Source of the DNA: Mongoliimonas terrestris
GTDB taxonomy: Bacteria; Pseudomonadota; Alphaproteobacteria; Rhizobiales; Pleomorphomonadaceae
Direction of reading: 5' to 3'
Assembly: GCF_001927285.1 (NCBI RefSeq)
Contig: NZ_MSIG01000010.1
Location: forward strand, 115,295 to 179,294
Length of the DNA stretch: 64,000 bases
The position numbers and the translations under genes are program-made. Positions 27,632-37,855 of this stretch are shown here, piece after piece (within the stretch, counting starts at the first letter, position 1; every line of letters starts with the position of its first letter). The notes below the pieces were generated by a model. That model was given only the letters and a program-made list of their open reading frames with translations, searched no databases and was not told where the DNA came from.

Positions 27632-27812
27632 CGGCGGCGGTCCCTTGGCGGCGATGGGCCGGATCGGAGGCGGGCCGGGACGCGGCCCGCCGATCGCGGC
27701 GGTGGACGATGGGGCCGAGCCTCGGCCGATCCCGTTGACAAAGTCTTAACCCTGGCGGACCGTCCGGTCCCCTCGCCACAGCTCCGGTCGAGGTCGAGCC
27801 CAGGTCCCGATC

Positions 27813-28478
27813 ATGCCGTCCGTCGCCGCACGCCCCTCCTGCCTCGCCGCCCTGGCCGTCGCCGCGGTCCTTGCCCTGTCCGGCTGCGGCACCGTCTCGC
27901 GGGCGGACTGCCAGGCCGGCGACTGGTACGCCATCGGCGTCGCCGACGGGGAGGCCGGCCATCCGGCCGCGCGCATCGACGAGCACGCCAAGAGCTGCGC
28001 CCGCTACGACCTGCCGGTGGACCGGGCCGGCTATGCGGACGGCCGGGAGGCGGGCCTTCGGCGCTATTGTACACCGGCATCCGGCTTCGCCAACGGCGTC
28101 GCCGGCAACCCGTACGCAAACGTCTGTGCGGGCGAGGCCGGCGCGGGCTTCGTCACCGCCTACGGCATCGGGGCGGACGTCTACCGGGCCCGCTCGATCG
28201 CCCGCGATCTCGCCGCCGAGGCGCGGTCGATCCGCGCGGACCGCGAGCGGGCGGAGGACCGCATCGACGACCTCCGCTCCAGGATGGCGGGCGCCTCGCC
28301 GGAGGAGCGGGAGCGCCTGCGCGACCGGATCGAGGACATCCGCTTCGGCATGCTGGGCAGCATGGGAGAGCAGATCACCGCCGCCCGCCGCGCCGACGAG
28401 GCGGCCCGCGAGGCGGATGCCGTGGAGTGGTCCGCCCGCGCGGCCTTCACGCGCCTGTTCGCGGTGCCGCCGCCTTGA
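27813..28478 (+). CDS. DUF2799-type lipoprotein
   Basis: 221 residues. The signal peptide ends in lipobox LSGC (Cys about 25). The mature N-terminal part has the repeated motif WYAIGVADGEAG / DRAGYADGREAGLRRYC that marks DUF2799. Residues about 125-180 form a charged coiled coil (SIRADRERAEDRIDDLRSRM). Function unknown; envelope location likely. A TTGACA hexamer at 27735-27740 upstream is a possible -35 without a good -10. Confidence 0.75.
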   Translation: MPSVAARPSCLAALAVAAVLALSGCGTVSRADCQAGDWYAIGVADGEAGHPAARIDEHAKSCARYDLPVDRAGYADGREAGLRRYCTPASGFANGVAGNPYANVCAGEAGAGFVTAYGIGADVYRARSIARDLAAEARSIRADRERAEDRIDDLRSRMAGASPEERERLRDRIEDIRFGMLGSMGEQITAARRADEAAREADAVEWSARAAFTRLFAVPPP

Positions 28479-28512
28479 ACGAGGAGTGACACCGGCCTGA
28501 CCGGGCTAAACC

Positions 28513-30825
28513 TCAGAACGCGGGCCGGAGCCCGAGGGGCGGCAGCGAGCCGGTGGTCTCCAGGGTCGTCTCGGGTGTCGCCCGGACGGCGAACACCAGG
28601 GCGTCGCGGGTCTCCGACAGGGGCGCCAGGAAAGCCGGCCGGGCGCCTTGCTGGAGGGCGGCGGCCAGACCGTCCGGCGCCCGGGCGATCAGGTCGGCGG
28701 TGTCGCGCCCATGCCGGCAGAAGGCCACGTAGGCCACCGCGTCGGCCGCGATGTCGGCGCCCGCCCAGGCAAGCGGCGCGGCCAGCACGGTGTCCGTGCC
28801 CGGATGGGGACCGGTGCGCCGGGTGGCGGCGGCGTCGAGCACGGTGAGGTCCGTGCGCATCAGCAGGTAGGGGCCGAGCGACGCGGGCGCGGCGACCCGG
28901 CCAGGCGGCGCATCGGCGAGCGCGGCGCCGACGCTCGCCTGGCAGGCGGCCCGGGTGGCGGCGGCGGTCTCCAGCGTCAGCGGGCCGTCGAGCGGCAGCG
29001 CCACCACGGCCCAGACGGGCGGGGCGGCGAGCACGAGGCCGCCCTTCAGGAGCGCCGACCGGAGCCGCGCCCGGGCCGGACGGACGGCGAAGACGAGGGC
29101 TATCACGCAGCCGGCGGCCAGCACCGAGGCGGCCTCCGCCAGGGGCAGCGCGTCCGCCACCCCGAAGGCGCCGAGCGCGAGGCCGCTGGTGAGGACCGCA
29201 AGACCCGCCACCATGCCGCCGGACGCGGCGACGGCGGGCGGCAGCCCGGCGGGACGACGGGTGCCGAGCCACCAGGCCGCGGCAAGGCCCGCCAGCACCG
29301 ACACGGCGAGCGGCGGGGCGTAGATGGCAAAGAGCACGGCATCCGTGCCGAGAAGGCCGCTGCCGGTGCCGGTGTCGGCCGGAACGGGCGCGGCGCCGGT
29401 GAAGCAGGCCGGGACCGCGACGGCGGCCGCGCTGGTGAGGAGCGAGGCCACGCCGGTGAGCGCGCCGCCGCGCATCAGGACGCCGGCCGCCCCCTCCCCG
29501 CGCTCGCCGCGGATCAGCGTCGCCAGCACCGCCAGCGACAGGCCGCCGACGCCGAAGAGCAGGACCGGCACCGCGCAGTCGGACCCGCTGGTGCCGGCGA
29601 CGGCCGCGAACGCCGGCATGGCGGCCGCAAGCGCCAGACCGAAGCCGGTCAGGCCGCGCCGCACCGGTTCGGCGACGAGGATCCAGGCCGCCGAAAAGCC
29701 CGCGACGAGCAGGCCGGCGGCGAGCGCCGCGCCGGGGCCGAGCAGGAGCAGCGCCGCCGTGGCGATACCGGCGAGCGCCCCGGCGGCCGCCTCGTCGAGC
29801 CGATCCGGCGCGAGATCGGCCGGCGGCGGGTTGGCTGGATCGCGGCCGTGAGCAGACGGTCCAGACGGCGCCGCCACGGCACCCGTGCCCGGTCGGCCGA
29901 CCGCGTGGACGAGGCCGGCGAGCGCCAGCGCGAAGGCGGTGGCGGCGAACACCCGGTCGTCGATCTCGCCGGGGCGGAAGAGGCCGATCAGCGGCGGCGT
30001 CAAGGGCACGATCGCCAGGGTGCCGATCATGGCCGCCGGGCCGGCGACCCGCCGGGCGGCAGTCGCGAGGGCGAGGCCGAAGACGACCAGCATCAGCGGC
30101 GGCAGGAGGTTGACGGCAAGCCGCTCGGCGCCCTCCACCCCCGTCAGCGGCCGAAGAGCGAGGATGGCCGCGAGCACCGCCCCGTCGCCGAGGCGGGAGC
30201 CGACCGCATGGGCGCCGCCGGGCGCGATGCGGGTCTGGGTGAAGTCGAACCAGTCCCGGCCGGCGGAAAGGTCGCGCACCTCGGCGAGCCGCAGCATGGC
30301 GGCGGGCGAGCCGAAGCCGTCGTCGAGGGTGGACCGCCAGCCGCCGGCGGCGATCAGGCCGGCGAGGGCCGAAAGGACAAGGAGCGCGACGGCGAGCGGG
30401 CCGGAAAGGGCCGCGGCCACGCGGCGGATCCGGGCAGGGCCGGACGGGAGACCAGCCGCGCGGCCGGTCCGGGATGCGGCGGGGGCCGGTCGGACGGCGG
30501 CGGCGCGATCGGCGGCGGTGCGCTCCGCGTTTGCATGCCCTGCCGTGCTGGTGTCGGAACCGGGCAGGGCCTTGGACGGTCCGCCGCGAGTTGTGCGCTC
30601 CGGACGGGCGCGCTCCCGGCGGGCCCGCTCCTCGGCCGCCCGCTCGGCGGCGACCCGGGCCATGGCGGCGCGCGCCATGGCGACCGGATCCCGCTCCGCC
30701 GGACGGCCGTCCGGCGCAAGATCCCGCTCCGCCGGACGGCCGTCCGGCGCAAGCGCGCCCGGCGCCTCCGGGCCGGCGGAAGCGGTCTCGTCGGGCGGGG
30801 GGGCGGTGAAGCGGACTGACGTCAT
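28513..30825 (-). CDS. Polytopic membrane protein, GT-C glycosyltransferase-like
   Basis: 770 residues from the ATG at 30825. Residues 1-about 115 are a cytoplasmic tail rich in Ala, Arg, Glu and Pro with an 11-residue direct duplication (LAPDGRPAERD). After a first helix comes a periplasmic loop with TLDDGFGSPAAMLRL and DWFDFTQTRIAPGGAHAVGS, then about ten more helices and a soluble C-terminal part. Acidic residues in the first loop and the Asp-Trp...Gln-Thr-Arg pattern resemble lipid-linked sugar transferases of the GT-C fold. This is a fold-level guess and the substrate is unknown. An in-frame TTG at 30894 is an alternative start. Confidence 0.65.
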   Translation of the reverse strand: MTSVRFTAPPPDETASAGPEAPGALAPDGRPAERDLAPDGRPAERDPVAMARAAMARVAAERAAEERARRERARPERTTRGGPSKALPGSDTSTAGHANAERTAADRAAAVRPAPAASRTGRAAGLPSGPARIRRVAAALSGPLAVALLVLSALAGLIAAGGWRSTLDDGFGSPAAMLRLAEVRDLSAGRDWFDFTQTRIAPGGAHAVGSRLGDGAVLAAILALRPLTGVEGAERLAVNLLPPLMLVVFGLALATAARRVAGPAAMIGTLAIVPLTPPLIGLFRPGEIDDRVFAATAFALALAGLVHAVGRPGTGAVAAPSGPSAHGRDPANPPPADLAPDRLDEAAAGALAGIATAALLLLGPGAALAAGLLVAGFSAAWILVAEPVRRGLTGFGLALAAAMPAFAAVAGTSGSDCAVPVLLFGVGGLSLAVLATLIRGERGEGAAGVLMRGGALTGVASLLTSAAAVAVPACFTGAAPVPADTGTGSGLLGTDAVLFAIYAPPLAVSVLAGLAAAWWLGTRRPAGLPPAVAASGGMVAGLAVLTSGLALGAFGVADALPLAEAASVLAAGCVIALVFAVRPARARLRSALLKGGLVLAAPPVWAVVALPLDGPLTLETAAATRAACQASVGAALADAPPGRVAAPASLGPYLLMRTDLTVLDAAATRRTGPHPGTDTVLAAPLAWAGADIAADAVAYVAFCRHGRDTADLIARAPDGLAAALQQGARPAFLAPLSETRDALVFAVRATPETTLETTGSLPPLGLRPAF
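30688..30753. repeat. 33-bp direct duplication inside the GT-C-like gene
   Basis: Two identical 33-bp units (30688-30720, 30721-30753) keep the reading frame and encode a duplicated 11-residue segment; each contains the palindrome CGGACGGCCGTCCG. Confidence 0.85.
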
Positions 30826-31022
30826 GGGCGGTTGGCGGCGGGACTCGAAGGACGGGAACGCGAGAACCCCGACCCTGCCGCGCCGACGGTGCAAGAACCG
30901 TTAAGCCTGACGCTTCCTTAACCCGCCGACCGGCGCCTGTGGCGCGGCGGTGACAGAGGCGGCGCCACCGGGCGGCCCGGCGCGCGCAACCACTCGGCTT
31001 GAACTCACCGACGAGGGGACGA

Positions 31023-32123
31023 TCAGCCCGCGTGACGGCCGGCATCCGCCCCGTAGTAGTTCACATAGCGGGAGGAGATGGCCGACACCGGCATGACGAT
31101 GAGGACGTCGGTTGTGCCGAACTGGTGGTCCACCACGGCACCGTCGCCGACGGTGGCGCCGAGGCGAAGGTAGCCCTTCACCAGCGGCGGCAGCGCCTGC
31201 AGGGCGGCGCGCATGTCCACCGCCTCCTTGGGCAGGCGGTCCATGGCCACCCGGCGCTCGGCGAGCGCCGACACCCGCCAGGGCTCGGGTGACAACGCGT
31301 GGTGGTGGAGGAAGGAAAGCGGCAGCGACAGGAGCTCCGGATCGGTGCCCTCCAGCGAGGCGCAGCCGATCATCACGTCCATGCCGTGCTGGAGCACGTA
31401 GGACCAGATGCCGTGCCAGAGGAGTTCCACCGTGCGCTTGCTGCGGTAGGGCTTCAGCACGCAGGAGCGGCCGAGCTCCAGGAAGCGCTGGCCGCGGTGG
31501 CGGGCGATCAGCGGCTGGATGTCGAACTCGCCGGCGGTGTAGAAGCCGCCGTGGCGGTCGGCCACCTCCTGGCGGAGCAGCCGGTAGGTGCCGACCACGG
31601 TGGGCGTCGCCCTGCGGAAGCGCTTGGTGCGCATGCGGTCGTGGTCGAGCACGAGCAAGTGGTCGCAGATGCGGTCGAAGGCGTCGCGGTCGCGCCGGGT
31701 CGCGAGGGTCTGGGCGTCGGCGATCGCCGCCATCTCCTCGTAGAACACGTGGTAGCGCAGCGCCTGGGCCACCCGCACCTCGGAGGCGGAGCGGGCGAGC
31801 CGCACCTCCAGGGCGCCGATGCGGCCGAGCGGCTCCGCCGGCTTGCGGGCGATCGGGTTCGGCACCGACAGGCCGGGCAGCAGACGGATCGGCGTGGAGC
31901 CGATCCCGCGCGGCACGAAATCGCGATCGAACGGGACCTTGATCAGCGGCGCGACCCGGGCGGCGATCGCCTTCGGCGAGAGGGTCCTGACGCCGCGCCA
32001 GGTGGCGTCGGCCATGCCGAGGCGAACGGCCGGCTCGGCCCCCTCGGCACTCTCCCGGCGGGCGGGCTCGGGCGACTGGCCCGACGGCTGGCGTCCGCGC
32101 GGCGCGTCCGGTCGTCTGCTCAC
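31023..32123 (-). CDS. OlsB-like N-acyltransferase (GNAT superfamily)
   Basis: 366 residues from a GTG at 32123. The conserved region (about 110-330) has LRYHVFYEEM, CDHLLVLD, VVGTYRLLRQEVA, FYTAGEFDIQPL, ELGRSCVLKPYRSKRTVELLW and IGCASLEGTDPE, the pattern of ornithine acyl-ACP N-acyltransferases. OlsB makes lyso-ornithine lipid, a phosphorus-free membrane lipid. The partner acyltransferase OlsA is not nearby. The N-terminal about 60 residues are poorly conserved in type, so the start is uncertain: ATG 32210 and ATG 32015 are alternatives, and GGGGGA before the GTG favours 32123. Confidence 0.8.
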   Translation of the reverse strand: MSRRPDAPRGRQPSGQSPEPARRESAEGAEPAVRLGMADATWRGVRTLSPKAIAARVAPLIKVPFDRDFVPRGIGSTPIRLLPGLSVPNPIARKPAEPLGRIGALEVRLARSASEVRVAQALRYHVFYEEMAAIADAQTLATRRDRDAFDRICDHLLVLDHDRMRTKRFRRATPTVVGTYRLLRQEVADRHGGFYTAGEFDIQPLIARHRGQRFLELGRSCVLKPYRSKRTVELLWHGIWSYVLQHGMDVMIGCASLEGTDPELLSLPLSFLHHHALSPEPWRVSALAERRVAMDRLPKEAVDMRAALQALPPLVKGYLRLGATVGDGAVVDHQFGTTDVLIVMPVSAISSRYVNYYGADAGRHAG

Positions 32124-32265
32124 GTCCTGATCCCCCACCCATCCATCGCCACCGGCTCTGCCGCGGTCCGTCGGGGTCTCCCGTCGGGTCGAAGGCGGTC
32201 GCCGGCCCACGTCAGGCTTTGAATCACAGATTTAGAACAATTCGGTGACGAAAGCCGGTTTGACC

Positions 32266-32302
32266 GAAAAAGCCCGGCGCGAAAGGCAGTTTCGCGCCGG
32301 GC
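32266..32302 (-). terminator. Intrinsic terminator of terC
   Basis: On the minus strand GCCCGGCGCGAAA pairs with TTTCGCGCCGGGC (13-bp arms, 32290-32302 and 32272-32284) and five T residues follow. A textbook terminator. Confidence 0.92.
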
Positions 32303-32332
32303 CCGTCGATTTTCCTGAGAAGGCCTCCGCCG

Positions 32333-33331
32333 TCAGTGCTGGTGCACCGTCTCCACCGGCTGCGGGCCCTGGCCGCGCGTCTTCCAGAGCGAGGCGCCGA
32401 TGCCGGCGGCGAGAATCGCGAACGTCACGCCGAGAGAGATCTCGGGCGGGATCTTGGCGATGCCCAGCATGTCGGCAAGCACGATCTTCGAGCCGATGAA
32501 GATCAACAGCGAGGCGAGCGCGTACTTCAGGTAGACGAAGCGGTGCATCAGCGCCGCGAGGGCGAAGTAGAGCGCGCGCAGACCCAGGATGGCGAAGATG
32601 TTGGAGGTGTAGACCAGGTAGGGGTCGGTGGTGATGGCGAAGATCGCCGGCACCGAATCGACCGCGAAGATCACGTCCGCGAACTCCACCATCAGGAGCG
32701 CCAGGAAGAGCGGCGTCACGAAGGTCTTCAGCTTGCCCGTGGTCGGATCCGGCAGCTTGACCAGAAAGCGGTCGCCGTGCAGCTGGTCGGTCACCGGCAG
32801 CCGCTTGCGGGCGAAGCGCAGCAGCGGGTTGTCGCCGACCGAATGCTCCTTGTCGGCCATCATGATCATCTTGATGCCGGTAATGATCAGGAAGGCCGCG
32901 AAGAGGTAGAGCACCCAGCTGAATTCCGACACGATGGCGGCGCCGGCCGCGATCATGATGCCGCGCAGGATGAGCACGCCGATGATGCCCCACACCAGCA
33001 CCCGGTGCTGATGGATGCGCGGGATACCGAAGTAGGCGAAGATCATGGCGATGACGAAGATGTTGTCCATCGCCAGGGACTTCTCCACCACGAAGCCCGT
33101 GATGTAGGCGAGCCCCGATTCAGGCCCGAGCGACCACCAGACCCAGCCGCCGAAGGCAAGGCCGAGGGCGATGTAGAAGCCGGAGAGGATGAAGCTCTCC
33201 TTGATGCCGATCTCGTGCGGCTTGCGGTGCAGGACGCCGAGGTCGAACACCAGGAGCACGAAGACGAGGGCGAGAAAGCCAGCCCACATCCAGCCGGGCT
33301 TGCCCAGAAAATCCAGAAACAGAAAATCCAT
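32333..33331 (-). CDS. TerC family integral membrane protein
   Basis: 332 residues with about nine transmembrane helices. Signature acidic segments are FVVEKSLAMDNIFVIAMIF and VEFADVIFAVDSVPAIFAIT, which line the metal path in TerC/Alx proteins. Family members export manganese or act with membrane protein insertion; the name comes from tellurite resistance. It has its own promoter and terminator, so it is a single-gene unit. Confidence 0.9.
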   Translation of the reverse strand: MDFLFLDFLGKPGWMWAGFLALVFVLLVFDLGVLHRKPHEIGIKESFILSGFYIALGLAFGGWVWWSLGPESGLAYITGFVVEKSLAMDNIFVIAMIFAYFGIPRIHQHRVLVWGIIGVLILRGIMIAAGAAIVSEFSWVLYLFAAFLIITGIKMIMMADKEHSVGDNPLLRFARKRLPVTDQLHGDRFLVKLPDPTTGKLKTFVTPLFLALLMVEFADVIFAVDSVPAIFAITTDPYLVYTSNIFAILGLRALYFALAALMHRFVYLKYALASLLIFIGSKIVLADMLGIAKIPPEISLGVTFAILAAGIGASLWKTRGQGPQPVETVHQH

Positions 33332-33638
33332 GGAAGGTCACGCGGATATCGGCAGGTTCCGCTTCAACAGGCTCCGACATCACGCGATGCCGACCGATCA
33401 CGCCAGAGGGGCCCGGAGCCTTTGTGGAGCCCGGCATATGGGCGGCGTCCGCCGCACCGTCAAGCTCCGGCATCCGGTCATTTGCGTATGGTTGATGAGG
33501 TGTGACATTTGGCGATGCGGCGGCCGCCCGGCCCAGGGGTCCGGGCGCGCGCCGAGCGCCGACGCGTGGCGGCCGGCACCGTTCGGGCCCGCCGGCGCGC
33601 GGGAAGCCCCGACAGGTCGGGAACTCGCGTGTCGTCGA
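33332..33638 (-). promoter_or_regulatory. terC promoter and 97-nt leader
   Basis: On the minus strand TTGACG (33463-33458), 17 bp, CATATG (33440-33435) is a strong alphaproteobacterial-type promoter, giving a start near 33428 and a leader of about 97 nt. The rest of the gap up to lepA (33530-33638) holds G+C-rich inverted repeats that could form the end of the lepA message. No gene is seen. Confidence 0.65.
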
Positions 33639-35444
<1,806 letters not shown>

Positions 35445-35667
35445 GGGGGCTCACATAGCACTCGCCACCCCGTGCGCCAAGCCGGCGGCAAGCCCTGCCG
35501 CCCTGGTTTTCCGCTGATTGCCGCCGGCCGAACGTCGGTTGCCGGCACGCCCGCCACGCGCGGCCGGCTTCCCTGACCGACCACCGCCGTGTTCAATGGC
35601 TCCCGCGGCCGATCCGCCGCATGGGACCGACGAGGTCCGACCGCCGCGCCCTGGAGCGAACGATCCG

Positions 35668-36231
35668 ATGACGCCGACCCCGCCCGACAGCCCCGCCGCC
35701 GCGGACACCGCCGCTGCACCCGCCGACCGCTCCCCGGCGGCGGTGACAATCCGCCACGCCACCCCGTCGGACCTTGCCGGCATCATGGCCATCTACAACG
35801 ATGCGGTCCTCAACACGACCGCCATCTGGAACGAGACGGTGGTGGACCTGGACGACCGTCGCCGCTGGTATGATGCACGCATAGCGGGAGGCTATCCGGT
35901 GCTGGTGGCGACCGACGGCGAATCCGTCGTCGGCTACGCGAGCTACGGTCCATTTCGCGCCTTCGAGGGTTTCCGCCACACGGCGGAGCTTTCCATCTAT
36001 GTGGCGGCCGGCCAGCGTGGTCGACGGATCGGCGACCGGCTGCTCGGGGCGCTGGTGACGGAAGCCCAAGAACGAGGCGTGCACGTTCTCGTTGCAGGTA
36101 TAGAGGCGGAAAATTTGCTGTCGTTAAAATTGCACGTGCGACATGCATTCTACGAATGCGCACGTATGAAGGAGGTTGGTAACAAGTTCAATCGTTGGCT
36201 TGATTTAGTGTTCATGCAAAGGTTACTGTAA
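35668..36231 (+). CDS. Phosphinothricin-type GNAT N-acetyltransferase
   Basis: 187 residues. The family pattern is intact: TIRHATPSDLAGIMAIYNDA, NTTAIWNE, VVGYASYGPFRAFEGFRHTAE, LSIYVAAGQRGRRIGDRLL and KFNRWLDLVFMQRLL. Members acetylate phosphinothricin or related amino-acid analogues. The last about 145 bp (from about 36085) are near 45% G+C and use rare codons (TTA, ATA, AAA, TTG), while the first two thirds are near 68%. The switch is inside the coding sequence, with no loss of frame. The ATG at 35668 starts the compact form; an upstream frame to 35518 is not supported. Confidence 0.85.
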   Translation: MTPTPPDSPAAADTAAAPADRSPAAVTIRHATPSDLAGIMAIYNDAVLNTTAIWNETVVDLDDRRRWYDARIAGGYPVLVATDGESVVGYASYGPFRAFEGFRHTAELSIYVAAGQRGRRIGDRLLGALVTEAQERGVHVLVAGIEAENLLSLKLHVRHAFYECARMKEVGNKFNRWLDLVFMQRLL

Positions 36232-36320
36232 CAAGTGCTGAGAGCACCGGTCCGCTCCGAAGGCGGCCTGCGATCATCGATAACCGGCGTTCCGGGGTGG
36301 CGGAACAAGTCGGATCGCCG

Positions 36321-36338
36321 TTGCGGTTACAACTGCAA
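36321..36338. promoter_or_regulatory. Operator-like inverted repeat upstream of the MarR gene
   Basis: TTGCGGTTACAACTGCAA is self-complementary at 14 of 18 positions, the size and symmetry expected of a MarR-family binding site. It lies about 100 bp before the regulator's start and may serve autoregulation. Confidence 0.45.
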
Positions 36339-36441
36339 TGGAGTCGCATGGTCATTGCCAGGAACGGGTCGCCACGGGCCATGTCGGGGCGGACAGGGTC
36401 TCGGGGATTGAGATGCATCGTCCCAGAGGCATAAGCAGGGG

Positions 36442-36948
36442 ATGGACACGCCACTACCCAACAAGATCGCCGCGCTTGCGCTTGCGATTTCGGACGACAC
36501 CCTCGCCAACAGTGAGGATTTCGCACCAACCGCGGTCGCGGCTCTGATTTCGATTCGCGACCAGGAACCCTTGTCGATCGGCGACATCGCCAGGATCGTG
36601 GGCCTCACCCATTCGGCAGCGGTCCGGCTCGTGGACCGCCTGGAGAAGGACTGGCTCGTCCGCCGCCAGCGGCGGGTCGGACGCGAGGTGATGGTGGAGA
36701 TCACGGCACGCGGACGGCGGCGTGCGCAGCAGCTGCAGGAGACGCGCATGGCCGCGGTGGACAGTTACCTGGGCGCCCTCAGCCCGGAGGAACTGGGCCT
36801 TCTCGACCAGATGGTCACGCGCATGATCCAGCGCCGGACCAGCGGCGGCAACGACCTGGAGCACTTCTGCCGCATGTGCCGGCGGGGCACATGCGACTGC
36901 GGGCTCCACGACGCGGCGGCGCAGGCCCCCTTGCGCATCGAAGCTTGA
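36442..36948 (+). CDS. MarR family transcriptional regulator with C-terminal cysteine cluster
   Basis: 168 residues. The winged helix-turn-helix is LSIGDIARIVGLTHSAAVRLVDRLEKDWLVRRQRR with wing REVMVEITARG. The C-terminus has CRMCRRGTCDCGLH, that is C-x2-C-x4-C-x-C, which suggests metal or redox sensing; similar cysteine tails occur in some MarR proteins. Its target is unknown. A strong terminator follows at 36987. Confidence 0.87.
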   Translation: MDTPLPNKIAALALAISDDTLANSEDFAPTAVAALISIRDQEPLSIGDIARIVGLTHSAAVRLVDRLEKDWLVRRQRRVGREVMVEITARGRRRAQQLQETRMAAVDSYLGALSPEELGLLDQMVTRMIQRRTSGGNDLEHFCRMCRRGTCDCGLHDAAAQAPLRIEA

Positions 36949-36986
36949 GGTCCAGGTCGTCGTGATCTGGCAGACCGGGCCAGCAG

Positions 36987-37021
36987 ACCGGGCAGGCGAT
37001 CGTCTCGCCTGCCCGGTTTTT
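36987..37021 (+). terminator. Intrinsic terminator of the MarR gene
   Basis: ACCGGGCAGGCGA (36987-36999) pairs perfectly with TCGCCTGCCCGGT (37005-37017) and is followed by four more T residues. Confidence 0.93.
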
Positions 37022-37086
37022 CGTTGAACCCTGCTTCTCGACTGCGGCGCCGGCCCCTGCCCTTCCGATCGTCAGATCGGCATCGG

Positions 37087-37716
37087 TCAAAGCGGCCGTC
37101 GGCTGCGGCGGTAGGTCCAGACCCGGGCGGGCGGCAGGTTCATGACGATCCAGTCGCTGACGTCCAGCGACCAGGCGCCCGGCCGCACCGGCACGGGCGG
37201 CACCAGCGCATAGGAGAACTGGACGAAGGGCCGCCCCTCCGGCAGGAGCGACATGCACTCCTCCATCAGCGCGTTGCGCTCCGCCAGCGGGCGGGTGAAG
37301 AGCGGCAGGCTGGACACCACCGCCGCGACCTCGCGGATGCCATGGGCCGCCAGCGTTGCCGCCATGGCGTAGGCGTCGCCCTCGATCACCTTGACGCCGG
37401 GAAAGCGCGCCGCCAGATGGCCGGCGAACACGTCGTTGTACTCGATGGCGGCGATCCGGCCAGGGTCCACCCCGCGTTCGATCAGCGCCTTCGTGACGGC
37501 GCCGGTGCCGGGGCCGAGTTCCACCACCATGCCGGGCCAGGCCGGGTCCACCCGGCTCGCCATGGCCTTGGCGAGCATCTTGCCCGACGGACTGACCGCG
37601 CCGGTGGTCAGCGGCTTGCCCATCCAGGTTCGGAAGAAGCGCATCTCATCGGCCATCAGGCTCTTGAACCGCTTCAGGTCCGGCTTCTGGTGTCGGGGGG
37701 AACGCTGTGCCTGCAT
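37087..37716 (-). CDS. Phospholipid N-methyltransferase-like SAM-dependent enzyme (PmtA type)
   Basis: 209 residues. It has FFRTWMGKPLTTGAVSPSGK and the SAM-binding loop VVELGPGTGAVTKALIERGV, then VSSLPLFTRPLAERNALMEE, as in alphaproteobacterial PmtA enzymes that methylate phosphatidylethanolamine toward phosphatidylcholine. The same family includes RNA-type methyltransferases of the rRNA dimethylase fold, so the lipid role is likely but not certain. It lies downstream of dnaJ in the same direction. Confidence 0.78.
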   Translation of the reverse strand: MQAQRSPRHQKPDLKRFKSLMADEMRFFRTWMGKPLTTGAVSPSGKMLAKAMASRVDPAWPGMVVELGPGTGAVTKALIERGVDPGRIAAIEYNDVFAGHLAARFPGVKVIEGDAYAMAATLAAHGIREVAAVVSSLPLFTRPLAERNALMEECMSLLPEGRPFVQFSYALVPPVPVRPGAWSLDVSDWIVMNLPPARVWTYRRSRRPL

Positions 37717-37855
37717 GCCATGCTCCTTGCCATGCGGCGGACCGGATAGGTCCGCCGGATCTGCCCCGCCCTCAAGACGGTCGACGACGGCCCGTCCCCG
37801 CGCACGGCGTGCGGCCGTCCGCCGCCGCCGGCGCCCCGTCCCTTGGCCGAACGCG

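Noticed and set aside
27735..27763. Strong promoter for the DUF2799 lipoprotein gene
   Set aside because: TTGACA is perfect but the hexamer 17 bp on (GACCGT) is a poor -10, so it was not listed as a feature.
33332..33428. Manganese (yybP-ykoY) riboswitch in the terC leader
   Set aside because: The leader is the right length, but the GGGGAGUAG-type core and the second conserved loop are absent.
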